Part shown: in pieces, positions 1 to 12,296 of the stretch | How positions within the stretch are numbered: position 1 is the first letter of the stretch | Layout: every line of letters starts with the position of its first letter | Source: Pseudomonas pergaminensis | GTDB lineage: Bacteria > Pseudomonadota > Gammaproteobacteria > Pseudomonadales > Pseudomonadaceae | Assembly: GCF_024112395.2 (NCBI RefSeq) | Contig: NZ_CP078013.2 | Span: 5,332,001-5,396,000, forward strand | Direction: 5' to 3' | DNA: 64,000 nucleotides | The notes under the pieces: generated by a model | The model's input: only the letters and a program-made list of their open reading frames with translations | Told to the model about the DNA's origin: nothing | Databases searched by the model: none | Translations under genes and position numbers: made by a program

Positions 1-332
1 AGCAAATCACGCGGGGCAACCCACTCCAATGGCTGCCCCTCGGCACCATGAGGCTCGCCGGTAAACGCCGACACTTCCCAGACATCCAGCAACACCTGCT
101 TGTCCGGGTAGTCATGCTGCACCTTGATCAGCGGACGCGCGGCAGTGACCTGGATGCCCAGCTCTTCCTGCAATTCGCGGGACAGCGCGCCAGCGACCGA
201 CTCATCGGCCTCCACCTTGCCACCGGGAAACTCCCAGAGGCCGCCCTGGTGCTGGGTATCGGCGCGGCGCGCCAACAGGATCCTGCCGTCTACACCGCGG
301 ATCACCGCTGCTGCTACATGCACTCGTTTCAC
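1..332 (-). CDS. mutT: MutT-type Nudix hydrolase, C-terminus cut by window edge
   Basis: The visible 110 residues carry a complete Nudix box, GX5EX7REUXEEXGU, around residues 32-54 (GGKVEADES...RELQEELGI). The N-terminus matches MutT, which hydrolyses 8-oxo-dGTP so that it is not misincorporated. I chose a GTG start because the family usually begins with a short KRVHVAAAVIRG-like strand and an AGAGGAAAA ribosome-binding site lies just upstream. The gene lies 20 bases after argJ on the same strand, so the two are probably cotranscribed with secA. Pseudomonas homologues often carry a C-terminal thiamine-phosphate-synthase-like domain, which cannot be checked here because the gene runs off the left edge. 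Confidence 0.9.
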   Translation of the reverse strand, partial: MKRVHVAAAVIRGVDGRILLARRADTQHQGGLWEFPGGKVEADESVAGALSRELQEELGIQVTAARPLIKVQHDYPDKQVLLDVWEVSAFTGEPHGAEGQPLEWVAPRDL

Positions 333-352
333 CGCGCTTTTCCTCTTGGCTA

Positions 353-1570
353 TCAGGTGCGGTATTCCGCGTTGATCTTCACGTATTCGTGGGACAGGTC
401 GGTGGTCCAGATGGTTTCGCTGCACTCGCCGCGACCCAGCTCGATGCGGATGGTGATTTCTTCCTGCTGCATCACCGCCGAGCCCTGGGCTTCGGTGTAG
501 GTCTCGGCACGCGCGCCACGGCTGGCGATGCACACATCACCGAGGAACACGTCGATCTTGCTCACGTCCAGGTCCGGCACGCCGGCACGGCCGACGGCCG
601 CCAGGATACGGCCCCAGTTCGGGTCCGAAGCGAACAATGCGGTCTTGATCAGTGGCGAGTGAGCCACGGTGTAGCCCACATCCAGGCATTCCTGATGATT
701 GCCGCCGCCGTTGACTTCCACGGTCACGAACTTGGTCGCACCCTCGCCGTCACGCACGATGGCCTGGGCGACTTCCATGCACACGTCGAACACGGCCTGC
801 TTCAACGCCGCGAACAGCGGGCCGCTGGCCTCGGTGATCTCCGGCAGGTTGGCCTGGCCGGTGGCGATCAGCATGCAGCAGTCGTTGGTCGAGGTGTCGC
901 CATCGATGGTGATGCGGTTGAACGACTTGTTGGCGCCGTCCAGGATCAGGCTGTGCAGCACATCGCGGGAGACTTTGGCGTCGGTGGCAATGTAACCGAG
1001 CATGGTCGCCATGTTCGGGCGAATCATGCCCGCACCTTTGCTGATACCGGTCACGGTGACGGTCACGCCGTCGTGCACGAACTGACGGCTCGCGCCTTTT
1101 GGCAGGGTGTCGGTGGTCATGATGCCGGTGGCGGCCGCCGCCCAGTTATCCACAGACAGGTCGTCCAGCGCGGCTTGCAGCGCGCCTTCGATTTTTTCTA
1201 CGGGCAGCGGCTCACCGATGACGCCGGTGGAGTATGGCAGCACTTGGCTGGCATCCACGCCAGTCAACTGGGCCAGCTTGGCGCAGGTGCGCGCGGCCGC
1301 CACCAGGCCGGGCTCGCCGGTGCCGGCGTTGGCATTGCCGGTGTTGGTCAGCAGGTAACGGATCGTGCCGGCCACGCGCTGCTTGGCCAGGATCACCGGC
1401 GCCGCGCAGAACGCGTTGAGGGTGAACACTCCGGCGACGGTCGAGCCTTCGGCACAGCGCATCACCACCACATCTTTGCGCCCCGGGCGCTTGATGCCGG
1501 CCGAAGCGATTCCGAGTTCAAAACCGGCAACCGGGTGCAATGTGGGCAAAGGACCAAGACCAACAGCCAT
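353..1570 (-). CDS. argJ: Bifunctional glutamate N-acetyltransferase / amino-acid N-acetyltransferase
   Basis: ArgJ transfers the acetyl group from N-acetylornithine to glutamate (and can use acetyl-CoA) in the cyclic arginine pathway. The 405-residue length is typical. The autocatalytic cleavage motif is visible as NMATMLG, with the predicted cut between A188 and T189, the new N-terminal Thr being the nucleophile. The MTTDT and SKGAGMI blocks of the family are also present. The open frame extends about 59 codons further upstream, but the ATG before AVGLGPLPT gives the normal ArgJ N-terminus. It lies between secA and mutT on the same strand, the usual Pseudomonas neighbourhood. Confidence 0.97.
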   Translation of the reverse strand: MAVGLGPLPTLHPVAGFELGIASAGIKRPGRKDVVVMRCAEGSTVAGVFTLNAFCAAPVILAKQRVAGTIRYLLTNTGNANAGTGEPGLVAAARTCAKLAQLTGVDASQVLPYSTGVIGEPLPVEKIEGALQAALDDLSVDNWAAAATGIMTTDTLPKGASRQFVHDGVTVTVTGISKGAGMIRPNMATMLGYIATDAKVSRDVLHSLILDGANKSFNRITIDGDTSTNDCCMLIATGQANLPEITEASGPLFAALKQAVFDVCMEVAQAIVRDGEGATKFVTVEVNGGGNHQECLDVGYTVAHSPLIKTALFASDPNWGRILAAVGRAGVPDLDVSKIDVFLGDVCIASRGARAETYTEAQGSAVMQQEEITIRIELGRGECSETIWTTDLSHEYVKINAEYRT

Positions 1571-1631
1571 GAATGCGCTCCTTAAAATAGGTGATGTCTG
1601 TGCCGTCGTGATCGACGGTGAAATTAATGGC

Positions 1632-1664
1632 AAAACGCCGCGACGGCAGAGGCCGGTCGCGGCG
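1632..1664 (-). terminator. Rho-independent terminator after secA
   Basis: A perfect 9-bp GC-rich stem (CGCCGCGAC at 1636-1644 with GTCGCGGCG at 1656-1664) is followed on the minus strand by a short U-run. It lies just after the secA stop codon and before argJ, so it probably limits readthrough from secA. Confidence 0.7.
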
Positions 1665-1692
1665 CAGGGTGTTGCAGCGTCAGGCAAAAATC

Positions 1693-4428
<2,736 letters not shown>

Positions 4429-4734
4429 ATCGGCAGGTTCTTCCACACATAGGGATGGAGGGCGCACCGTCAGTGGCCCGAGCAGCCCTCACGGCCGCAT
4501 GCGAACGCGCATTCTACCCGGATTCGTGGGTGAGGAAAGTGGCGTTGTTCCCCGATGCTGGCATGGGGCTGTGAGAGGGCTTGTTTAAAATAAGGGCTTT
4601 TGCCGGAACTTCAACCCATGGAACGCAGAAGTTACCTATTGATTTCACACCAAAAGCCCGGTGGAGGCATGGCCTGGGGGCGTACAGGTGCTTTCTGCTA
4701 AGATGGCGGCTCTGTTACTTAAGGTGTCTCAATA
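4429..4734. other. secA/dciA intergenic region, no gene seen
   Basis: This 306-base divergent spacer must hold the promoters of secA (leftwards) and dciA (rightwards). I find no credible coding sequence, no SecM-like arrest peptide and no trace of the M23-family peptidase gene that I recall between these two genes in other pseudomonads. Short frames crossing it have no ribosome-binding site and no recognisable sequence. Confidence 0.5.
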
Positions 4735-5190
4735 ATGGCATTTCGCCCCCTGACAGCCCGCGCGCCCGGCGTGTTGCTTCGCGATGCCAAGCCGCTGAAA
4801 GCCATCTTTGGCCATGCGCAACGCCTGGGCCTCCTGCAACGCCTGCTCGAAAGCCAGTTGCAACCGGCCGCACGCGAACACTGTCGCGTGGCGTCCTGGC
4901 GTGAAGGGAACCTGCTACTGATTGTCACGGATGGCCATTGGGCCACGCGTTTGCGCTACCAACAAAAACGCCTGCAGCGTCAATTGATGGTCTTCGATGA
5001 ATTTGCCGGTTTGACGCGCATCCAGTTCAAAGTGCAACCGCCCACCACCTTGCCTGGCGTGCCGGAGCATACCCACGACCTCTCGGCGAATGCGGCCGAA
5101 ACCATCCAGGCAACGGCCGACGGGATCAGCAACCCAGGCTTGCGCGCGGCGCTTGAACGGCTGGCCGCCCACGCCAAGCCCAAGCCCTGA
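4735..5190 (+). CDS. dciA: DciA-family (DUF721) DnaB helicase-loading protein
   Basis: The 151-residue product has the DUF721/DciA pattern: a short N-terminal helical part (PLKAIFGHAQRLGLLQRLLESQL) followed by the small KH-like module around residues 30-90, with RVASWREGNLLLIVTDGHWATRLRY. DciA is the ancestral loader of the replicative helicase DnaB in bacteria lacking DnaC/DnaI. The basic, probably disordered C-terminus ends in KPKP. It diverges from secA, as I recall for other Pseudomonas, but is followed by a HerA-like gene on the opposite strand only 4 bases away, where lpxC would be expected. Assignment rests on family pattern alone. Confidence 0.8.
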   Translation: MAFRPLTARAPGVLLRDAKPLKAIFGHAQRLGLLQRLLESQLQPAAREHCRVASWREGNLLLIVTDGHWATRLRYQQKRLQRQLMVFDEFAGLTRIQFKVQPPTTLPGVPEHTHDLSANAAETIQATADGISNPGLRAALERLAAHAKPKP

Positions 5191-5194
5191 CTCG

Positions 5195-6673
5195 CTATTT
5201 GCGCTTGCTGCCGCCCAACAGCGACCCCAACAAGCCGCGCACCAATTGCCGCCCCATCTGATTGGCAGCCTGCTGCATCGCAGACTTCAGCGCCTTGCCC
5301 GCCGTGGTGCCCAGAAACGCCCCGGCCTTGTCGGTGAAACTCGGCTCGTCGCTGGCAGGTTTGGCTTCCTCGGTCGGCCCCAGTTCCTTGCGAGACATCA
5401 GCACTTCATAAGCGGATTCACGGTCAATCGGCTTGTCATAACGCCCCTGCAGCGGTGAACTGGCCACCAATGCCGTGCGTTCGGCGTCGCTGAGCGGCCC
5501 GATCCGCGATTGCGGCGGTGCAACCAGCACGCGCTGGACCACTTCCGGCGTGCCCTTTTCCTGCAAGGTACCCACCAAAGCCTCACCCGTGCCCAGTTCG
5601 GTCAAGACCGACAAGGCATCAAACGCCGGGTTTGGCCGGAAACCGTCCGCGACGGCGCGCAGGGATTTCTGTTCCTTGGTGGTGAACGCCCGCAGGCCAT
5701 GCTGGATGCGCAGGCCGAGTTGGGCCAGCACGCTATCCGGCAGGTCGCCAGGAGATTGAGTCACAAAATAAACGCCAACGCCTTTGGAACGGATCAGCCG
5801 CACCACCTGTTCCAGACGCTCCTGCAACGCTTTGGGCGTGTCGGCAAACAGCAAATGCGCCTCGTCAAAAAACAGCGCCAGCAGCGGTTTGTCGGCATCA
5901 CCGCGCTCGGGCAGTTGCTCGAACAGCTCTGCCAACAACCACAGCAGGAAGGTCGCGTACACCTTCGGCGCCTCGTGAACCAGGCGGCTGGCGTCCAGCA
6001 GGTGGATGCGCCCGCGCCCGTCAGAGGTGGGCTGCAGGATGTCTTCCAACTGCAGGGCCGGCTCGCCAAACAGGGCTTCGGCGCCCTGCTGCTCCAGCAC
6101 CGCCAGGCGGCGCAACAGCGCCTGGCTGGAGCCGGTGGTCATCAACGCGGCGTCTTCGCCCAACAACTCCGGGTGGTAGCGCAGGTGGTTGAGGAGCGCC
6201 TTGAGATCCTTGAGGTCCAGCAGCAACAGGCCTTCGCGATCCGCCACCTTGAAGGCGGCGTAAAGCGCTGACTGCTGGCTGTCGGTGAGTTCCAGCAAGC
6301 TGCCGAGCAACAACGGGCCCATTTCGCTGATGGTGGTGCGCAATGGATGACCGGACTGCCCGTGGATATCCCACAGCGTGACCGGATAAGCCTTGGCCGT
6401 GTAATTGAGGAAGGGCATGCCAGCGATACGCTCGGCGACCTTGCCCTGGGGGTTGGCCGCCGCTCCCAGCCCGCACAAGTCACCCTTGATGTCGGCGGCA
6501 AACACCGCAACGCCAGCCTCACTGAACGCTTCGGCCAGGCGCTGCAACGTGACGGTCTTGCCCGTGCCGGTCGCGCCGGCGATCAACCCGTGACGGTTGG
6601 CCAGGCGCATGGCCTGGGCAATAGGCTGGCCGGAAAGGTCGGCCCCGATAAGCAGTTGCGAGGAGTCAGGCAT
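5195..6673 (-). CDS. HerA/YjgR-like DUF853 P-loop ATPase
   Basis: This 492-residue protein is a HerA-FtsK superfamily ATPase of the DUF853 (YjgR) type. Walker A is GATGTGKT (33-40). Walker B is LALFFDEAH with D270-E271. A sensor-like VTQSPGDLPDSVLAQLGLRIQHGLRAFT block follows in the next 60 residues. The C-terminal 90 residues are hydrophilic and end in a Gly/Ala-rich basic tail (LGSLLGGSKRK). The family is widespread but its cellular role is unclear; DNA translocation or hexameric-ring activity is assumed from the fold. It converges on dciA with a 4-base gap, so the two transcripts must overlap or end within each other. Confidence 0.88.
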   Translation of the reverse strand: MPDSSQLLIGADLSGQPIAQAMRLANRHGLIAGATGTGKTVTLQRLAEAFSEAGVAVFAADIKGDLCGLGAAANPQGKVAERIAGMPFLNYTAKAYPVTLWDIHGQSGHPLRTTISEMGPLLLGSLLELTDSQQSALYAAFKVADREGLLLLDLKDLKALLNHLRYHPELLGEDAALMTTGSSQALLRRLAVLEQQGAEALFGEPALQLEDILQPTSDGRGRIHLLDASRLVHEAPKVYATFLLWLLAELFEQLPERGDADKPLLALFFDEAHLLFADTPKALQERLEQVVRLIRSKGVGVYFVTQSPGDLPDSVLAQLGLRIQHGLRAFTTKEQKSLRAVADGFRPNPAFDALSVLTELGTGEALVGTLQEKGTPEVVQRVLVAPPQSRIGPLSDAERTALVASSPLQGRYDKPIDRESAYEVLMSRKELGPTEEAKPASDEPSFTDKAGAFLGTTAGKALKSAMQQAANQMGRQLVRGLLGSLLGGSKRK

Positions 6674-6877
6674 TTCGTCACCTATGGTTAATCTTTAGTG
6701 TCGCCAGGTCGATACAGGCTCATGTGAGACCCACAAAATCTAAAAATAGGTCAGATAGTTCCTACAGGGACCCCCAGAGCTATCACAAGAAGTATCACAC
6801 CTTTTTTGACACTGCCATTTTGCGCCTCCCATAAGGACGCGCTTCGGATATTAAGACCTTAGCGGACCCTACAAGCC

Positions 6878-8767
6878 ATGAATAAAAATCTGCGCTTCAG
6901 CCACAAAATCCTGCTTGCAGCCTCCCTTATCGTCATCGCCGCTTTCGCGCTGTTTACCCTCTATAACGACTACCTGCAACGCAACGCCATTCGCGACGAT
7001 CTCAACAACTACTTGCATGAAATGGGTGATGTCACCGCCAGCAACATACAAACCTGGCTCACCGGGCGCATTGCCCTGGTGGAAAACGCCGCGCAAAACA
7101 TTGCCATCAACCCCGAGCCTTCCGCGGTTGCCCGTCTGCTGGAACAGAAATCCCTGACGTCTTCATTCATGGCAACTTACGTCGGCGACAGTAAGGGCGC
7201 TTTCACCATCCGCCCTGATACCAAGATGCCGGACGGCTTCGACCCGCGTGTACGGCCTTGGTACACCGGCGCCCAGAGCAGCAATGGCTCAACCCTGACC
7301 GAACCCTATATCGATGCCGCCACTGGCAAGCTGATTATTTCCGTTGCCACTCCGAGCACGCAGGGCACCCAGAGCATCGGCGTGGTCGGCGGCGACCTGA
7401 GCCTGCAAACCCTGGTGGATAACATCGGCGCGCTGAACTTCGGTGGCATGGGCTATGCGTTCCTGGTCAGCGCTGACGGCAAAGTGTTGGTACACCCGGA
7501 CAAAAACCTGGTGATGAAGACCCTGGCCGATGTGTATCCGAAAAACACCCCGAAGATCAGCACCGATTTCAGCGAAGTCGAGGCCAACGGGAAGGACAAC
7601 ATCGTGACCTTCACACCGATCAAGGGTCTGCCCTCGGTGAATTGGTACCTCGGTATTACAGTAGATAAAGACAAGTCCTTCGCCATGCTCAGCGAATTCC
7701 GCACCTCAGCGGTTATCGCCACGATCATTGCCGTGGTCATCATCATCGCCCTGCTCGGCATGCTGATCCGCATCCTGCTCCAACCGCTGCATGTGATGAC
7801 CCGCGCCATGCAGGACATCGCCGACGGCGAGGGCGACCTGACGCGCCGCCTTACAATCCAGAATCATGATGAATTCGGCACGCTGGGTAACGCCTTCAAC
7901 CGCTTCGTGGAGCGGATTCATACGTCGATCCGCGAAGTGTCCTCGGCCACCGAACAGGTCAACGAAGTGGCACTGCGTGTGGTCAGTGCGTCCAACTCGT
8001 CGATGGTCAACTCCGACGAGCAGGCCAACCGTACCAACAGCGTTGCCGCCGCCATCAATGAGCTGGGCGCCGCCGCCCAGGAAATCGCGCGCAATGCCGC
8101 GCAAGCCTCTCATCAGGCCAGCGACGCACGCCACCTGGCTGAAGACGGCCAGCACGTGGTGGAGCGCAACATCAAGGCGATGAACCAGCTGTCAGCGATG
8201 ATCAGTGCTTCCAGCAGCAATATCGAAGCGCTCAACAGCAAGACGGTGAACATCGGGCAGATTCTCGAGGTGATCACCAGTATTTCCCAGCAAACCAACC
8301 TGCTCGCACTGAACGCCGCCATTGAAGCGGCCCGTGCGGGTGAGGCCGGACGCGGGTTTGCAGTGGTCGCGGATGAAGTGCGCAACCTGGCGCATCGCAC
8401 TCAGGAGTCGGCGCAACAAGTGCAGAAGATGATCGAAGAGCTGCAAGTCGGCGCCCGGGACTCGGTCAGCACCATGAGTGAAAGCCAGCGCCACAGCCTC
8501 GACAGCGTAGACATCGCCAACCTGGCCGGCGAACGCCTGAACAGCGTGACCCAACGCATCGGCGAGATTGATGGTATGAACCAGTCCGTCGCCACTGCTA
8601 CGGAGGAACAAACCTCGGTGGTGGAGTCGATCAACATGGACATCACCGAGATCAACACCCTCAATCAGGAAGGCGTGGAAAACCTGCATTCCACGCTACG
8701 CGCCTGTGCCGACCTGGAGCAGCAAGCCGCGCGACTGAAGCAACTGGTGGGCAGTTTCCGGATCTGA
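6878..8767 (+). CDS. Amino-acid chemoreceptor of the PctA/CtaA type
   Basis: This is a 629-residue methyl-accepting chemotaxis protein: cytoplasmic N-tip, TM1 (about 11-29), periplasmic dCache domain (30-275), TM2 (about 282-304), HAMP, and signalling domain with the [26 protein letters not shown] hairpin region. R126, W128, Y129, Y144, D146 and D173 are all present, the positions I recall as amino-acid ligands in P. aeruginosa PctA, and the N-terminus closely resembles PctA. Position 121, Tyr in PctA as I recall, is Phe here. It stands alone, not as a PctABC-like set. No clear Shine-Dalgarno sequence precedes the ATG. The C-terminus lacks a GWEEF-type CheR tether. Confidence 0.9.
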   Translation: MNKNLRFSHKILLAASLIVIAAFALFTLYNDYLQRNAIRDDLNNYLHEMGDVTASNIQTWLTGRIALVENAAQNIAINPEPSAVARLLEQKSLTSSFMATYVGDSKGAFTIRPDTKMPDGFDPRVRPWYTGAQSSNGSTLTEPYIDAATGKLIISVATPSTQGTQSIGVVGGDLSLQTLVDNIGALNFGGMGYAFLVSADGKVLVHPDKNLVMKTLADVYPKNTPKISTDFSEVEANGKDNIVTFTPIKGLPSVNWYLGITVDKDKSFAMLSEFRTSAVIATIIAVVIIIALLGMLIRILLQPLHVMTRAMQDIADGEGDLTRRLTIQNHDEFGTLGNAFNRFVERIHTSIREVSSATEQVNEVALRVVSASNSSMVNSDEQANRTNSVAAAINELGAAAQEIARNAAQASHQASDARHLAEDGQHVVERNIKAMNQLSAMISASSSNIEALNSKTVNIGQILEVITSISQQTNLLALNAAIEAARAGEAGRGFAVVADEVRNLAHRTQESAQQVQKMIEELQVGARDSVSTMSESQRHSLDSVDIANLAGERLNSVTQRIGEIDGMNQSVATATEEQTSVVESINMDITEINTLNQEGVENLHSTLRACADLEQQAARLKQLVGSFRI

Positions 8768-8780
8768 TCCTGGCGGGCAA

Positions 8781-8951
8781 TCACTCGGTCTCGGGCTGGG
8801 ATCGGCCCTGCTCACGTTCCCACAACTCGGCGGCACCGGGGAAATCGGTGCCGTCTTCACTGTCCAGGTCATCCGGGTCAAATCGACTCAAGCAGCCCTC
8901 CCCTAATGTTGCCGGGGCTTTTGACGTGGCTTTGTCCAACGGATCGCTCAT
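8781..8951 (-). CDS. Small acidic protein of unknown function (56 residues)
   Basis: The ATG at 8951 opens a 56-residue frame beginning MSDPLDKATSKAP and ending in EREQGRSQPETE. A GAGG ribosome-binding site lies about 8 bases before it. The product is acidic, with FDPDDLDSEDGTDFPG in the middle, has one Cys, and has no membrane segment or signal peptide. It lies downstream of the purU terminator on the same strand and opposite the end of the chemoreceptor gene. I do not recognise the family. Codon use looks like that of the neighbours, which favours a real gene. Confidence 0.6.
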   Translation of the reverse strand: MSDPLDKATSKAPATLGEGCLSRFDPDDLDSEDGTDFPGAAELWEREQGRSQPETE

Positions 8952-8973
8952 TGCTCAATCCTCAACGGGGCGC

Positions 8974-9011
8974 AAAAAAAGGGCCTGGAACGATTTAACG
9001 CCCAGGCCCTT
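8974..9011 (-). terminator. Terminator after purU
   Basis: The stem AAGGGCCTGG (8979-8988) pairs with CCAGGCCCTT (9002-9011) over a 13-base loop. On the minus strand it is followed by an uninterrupted U-run (the A-run at 8974-8980). It ends purU transcription before the small downstream gene. Confidence 0.9.
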
Positions 9012-9035
9012 CTTTGTTCAATCACAACGCGTCGG

Positions 9036-9884
<849 letters not shown>

Positions 9885-10235
9885 TAGGGGGAAACTCCAG
9901 AACTTCGCAAAGGCCGCCATTCTAGCGATTGCGCAGCAAAACTGCAGTATTCCTTGATGCTTATTCTGATCACCGGCGACAGCCTTACCCCTTAATAGCC
10001 TAAGGTTTTACCACCTTTATATGGAATCCATTGGGTTAGCCTAAGGCTGTTCCATGCATTTCAAGGAGATTATCTTTAGGTCTACGCCCTAGTAATTAAC
10101 TCGAATGCATAGCCAGGCTACAAACATTCAAAGTAATTCACATAAATTCGACCTTAAATGTTTACTTGGGGAAACCGCCTGACTATTATTGGGCCACTAT
10201 CCCTGTCAATCAGCGCTCTACATAAGGTAGTCCAC
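9885..10235. promoter_or_regulatory. purU/mvaT divergent promoter region
   Basis: This 351-base AT-rich spacer has no convincing gene. It carries a 10-base direct repeat TAGCCTAAGG at 9996-10005 and 10037-10046, start to start 41 bases apart, close to four helical turns; the second copy lies inside the quasi-palindrome AGCC-TAA-GGCT. The mvaT ribosome-binding site is AAGGTAG, about 8 bases before the start. MvaT-type proteins bind AT-rich flexible DNA, so autoregulation through this region is plausible. Confidence 0.5.
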
Positions 10236-10610
10236 ATGTCTCTGATCAACGAATACCGTGCCACCGAAGAAGCTATCAAAGAGCTGCAAGCCCGTTTGAA
10301 GAACCTGTCCCAAGACGACAAACTGCAAACCGAGCTGGAATTCGAAGGCAAATTGCGCACCCTGATGGGTGAATACTCCAAATCCCTGCGTGACATCATC
10401 GCGCTGCTGGATCCAGAGTCGAAAGTTAAAGCACCACGCGGCGCTGTGAAAACTACCGGCACCAAGCGTGCTCGCAAGGTTAAACAATACAAAAACCCAC
10501 ACAACGGCGAAGTGATTGAAACCAAAGGTGGCAACCACAAAACGCTGAAAGAGTGGAAAGCCAAGTGGGGCGGTGACGTGGTTGAAGGCTGGGCTACCCT
10601 GCTGGGCTAA
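10236..10610 (+). CDS. mvaT: H-NS-like nucleoid silencer MvaT
   Basis: The 124-residue protein starts MSLINEYRATEEAIKELQ and ends KTLKEWKAKWGGDVVEGWATLLG, the hallmarks of MvaT. The N-terminal half is a coiled-coil oligomerisation helix (about 1-60). A basic linker (KTTGTKRARKVKQYKNP) leads to the C-terminal DNA-binding domain with the GGNHKTL loop that inserts into the AT-rich minor groove. MvaT silences horizontally acquired and AT-rich genes and affects biofilm and virulence genes. The frame is open 26 codons upstream, but that extension contains promoter-like sequence. A strong terminator follows. Confidence 0.97.
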   Translation: MSLINEYRATEEAIKELQARLKNLSQDDKLQTELEFEGKLRTLMGEYSKSLRDIIALLDPESKVKAPRGAVKTTGTKRARKVKQYKNPHNGEVIETKGGNHKTLKEWKAKWGGDVVEGWATLLG

Positions 10611-10644
10611 GCCTCGCCAGGCTCGCGCCTGATAAGCGACACAT

Positions 10645-10674
10645 TAAAAAACGCCAGCCTGCTGGCGTTTTTTT
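10645..10674 (+). terminator. Bidirectional terminator between mvaT and sbcB
   Basis: A 12-bp stem with A-run on the left and T-run on the right (AAAAAACGCCAG/CTGGCGTTTTTT, loop CCTG) works in both directions and separates the convergent mvaT and sbcB. Confidence 0.93.
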
Positions 10675-10701
10675 ATTGCCTGCCTATTCTGTGAAAAACG
10701 A

Positions 10702-12129
10702 CTAAAGATACATTCGCGCGGCCAGAGAGTCCGCATATTCCTGCCACTGCTCCAGCACCCCTTGCTGAAACGGCGTCGCACTAACAATAAACTCCTGCCG
10801 GGCTTGCTTAAATGCCTCAAGGGTATTCGGCGCGCCCCACTCCGGGTTCGACAAACGCTGCTGACAAAAAAGTGTCCAGCGTTGTTGCTCCTCGTCGTTC
10901 AACGTATCGGGGAAGTTACGCGCGCGGTAGCGAAACAATAATTCGGGCAAACGATGGTCATCAAATGGCCACTGCTGGCGTGCTAATTGCTCAGGCTCAG
11001 CCGCCCGGACTTGTTCGCATAAACGCCGATCACGGTCTCCGATAAAACCGTCATACAGCTGTTGCTCCGGGTCTGCAGTCGCCGCGAAATCTTCCTCGGC
11101 GTAAATGGCCGCTAACTTATCGCGCCAAAGTTCCTGTGCGTCAGTTAGTCGCAGTGCCCGTTCCTGATAAACATTCATGTCCAAGTGCAGACGTTCACGG
11201 TCTTCTGCCCGCAGCACATTCAAGGGAGCAACCACGGGACAGCGATTGATATGCACCAATTTGAGCGGTACCGGCAGTTCGCCCTCGACCAATTCGTCAC
11301 GGCGTGTGTAAAGACGCTGGCGCAAGGCATCCGCATCAAGGTCCAGCAGCCCTTGCGGATCGAGCCCCAGGTCGCAGACGATCAAGGCGTTGCGATTGCG
11401 CGGGTGCCACGCCAGCGGCAACACAACCCCCAGGTAATGACGCTCGGCGGAAAACCGCCCGGAGATATGCACCATCGGTTGCAGCAAGCGCACCTGGTCC
11501 ATCACCCGCTGTTTACTGCGCAACTGAAACAGCCAGTCATACAGCTTGGGTTGTTTCTCACGCACCAGTCGGGCCAGAGCGATGGTGGCGCGCACGTCGG
11601 ACAGTGCGTCGTGCGCCTGCCCATGGTCGATACCGTTGGCTTCGGTCAGGCGCTCCAACTTGAGCGTGACGCGCCCATCCTGCTGCGGCCATTCAATGCC
11701 TTCCGGGCGCAGCGCATAGGCGGTTCGAACCACATCGATCAAATCCCAGCGACTGTTACCACCCTGCCACTCACGCGCATAAGGATCGAAAAAATTGCGA
11801 TACAGACTGTAGCGTGTCATCTCATCATCGAAACGCAAAGTGTTGTAACCGGCGCCACAAGTGCCCGGCGCGGCGAGTTCAGCGTGCACACGGGTCATGA
11901 AATCAGCCTCGGCCAGGCCTTTTTCCGCGAGTGTCGCCGGGGTGATACCGGTAATCGCGCAGGCCACCGGGTGAGGCAGGATATCGTCGCTGGGCAGACA
12001 ATAAAGATTGACCGGCGCGCCGATCTCATTGAGCTCGTGGTCCGTGCGTATGCCGGCTACCTGGAGGGGCCGATCGCTGCGCGGGTTGATGCCGGTGGTT
12101 TCATAGTCGTACCAGAAAATCGAGGTCAC
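10702..12129 (-). CDS. sbcB: Exonuclease I
   Basis: This is a 3'-5' single-strand DNA exonuclease acting in mismatch repair and recombination. The 475 residues equal the E. coli protein in length. DEDDh catalytic residues are visible as D8 and E10 (FWYDYETTG), D101 (RFDDEM), and H173 and D178 (HDALSD), with spacing like the E. coli enzyme. A GTG start (VTSIFWYDYE) is the only one giving the conserved N-terminus; the longer frame up to 12384 has no family sequence. The SH3-like and C-terminal helical domains follow. It converges with mvaT. Confidence 0.96.
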   Translation of the reverse strand: MTSIFWYDYETTGINPRSDRPLQVAGIRTDHELNEIGAPVNLYCLPSDDILPHPVACAITGITPATLAEKGLAEADFMTRVHAELAAPGTCGAGYNTLRFDDEMTRYSLYRNFFDPYAREWQGGNSRWDLIDVVRTAYALRPEGIEWPQQDGRVTLKLERLTEANGIDHGQAHDALSDVRATIALARLVREKQPKLYDWLFQLRSKQRVMDQVRLLQPMVHISGRFSAERHYLGVVLPLAWHPRNRNALIVCDLGLDPQGLLDLDADALRQRLYTRRDELVEGELPVPLKLVHINRCPVVAPLNVLRAEDRERLHLDMNVYQERALRLTDAQELWRDKLAAIYAEEDFAATADPEQQLYDGFIGDRDRRLCEQVRAAEPEQLARQQWPFDDHRLPELLFRYRARNFPDTLNDEEQQRWTLFCQQRLSNPEWGAPNTLEAFKQARQEFIVSATPFQQGVLEQWQEYADSLAARMYL

Positions 12130-12296
12130 GGGCTGATCCTGTACTGAAGATCGACAAAGTCTAGGCGCTGAACGGTATCCGCGACCAGCAGCAAATACAC
12201 TGTACAAACACCCAGTAAAACGTTGAATGGTTGCTTCCATCACCGACACTGCTAGCATCCGTGTCTTCCAGCCATTCAGCACTGCCAAGGATCGCG

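Noticed and set aside
4429..4734. secM-like arrest peptide gene before secA
   Set aside because: No short frame with a signal peptide and an arrest motif is found in this spacer.
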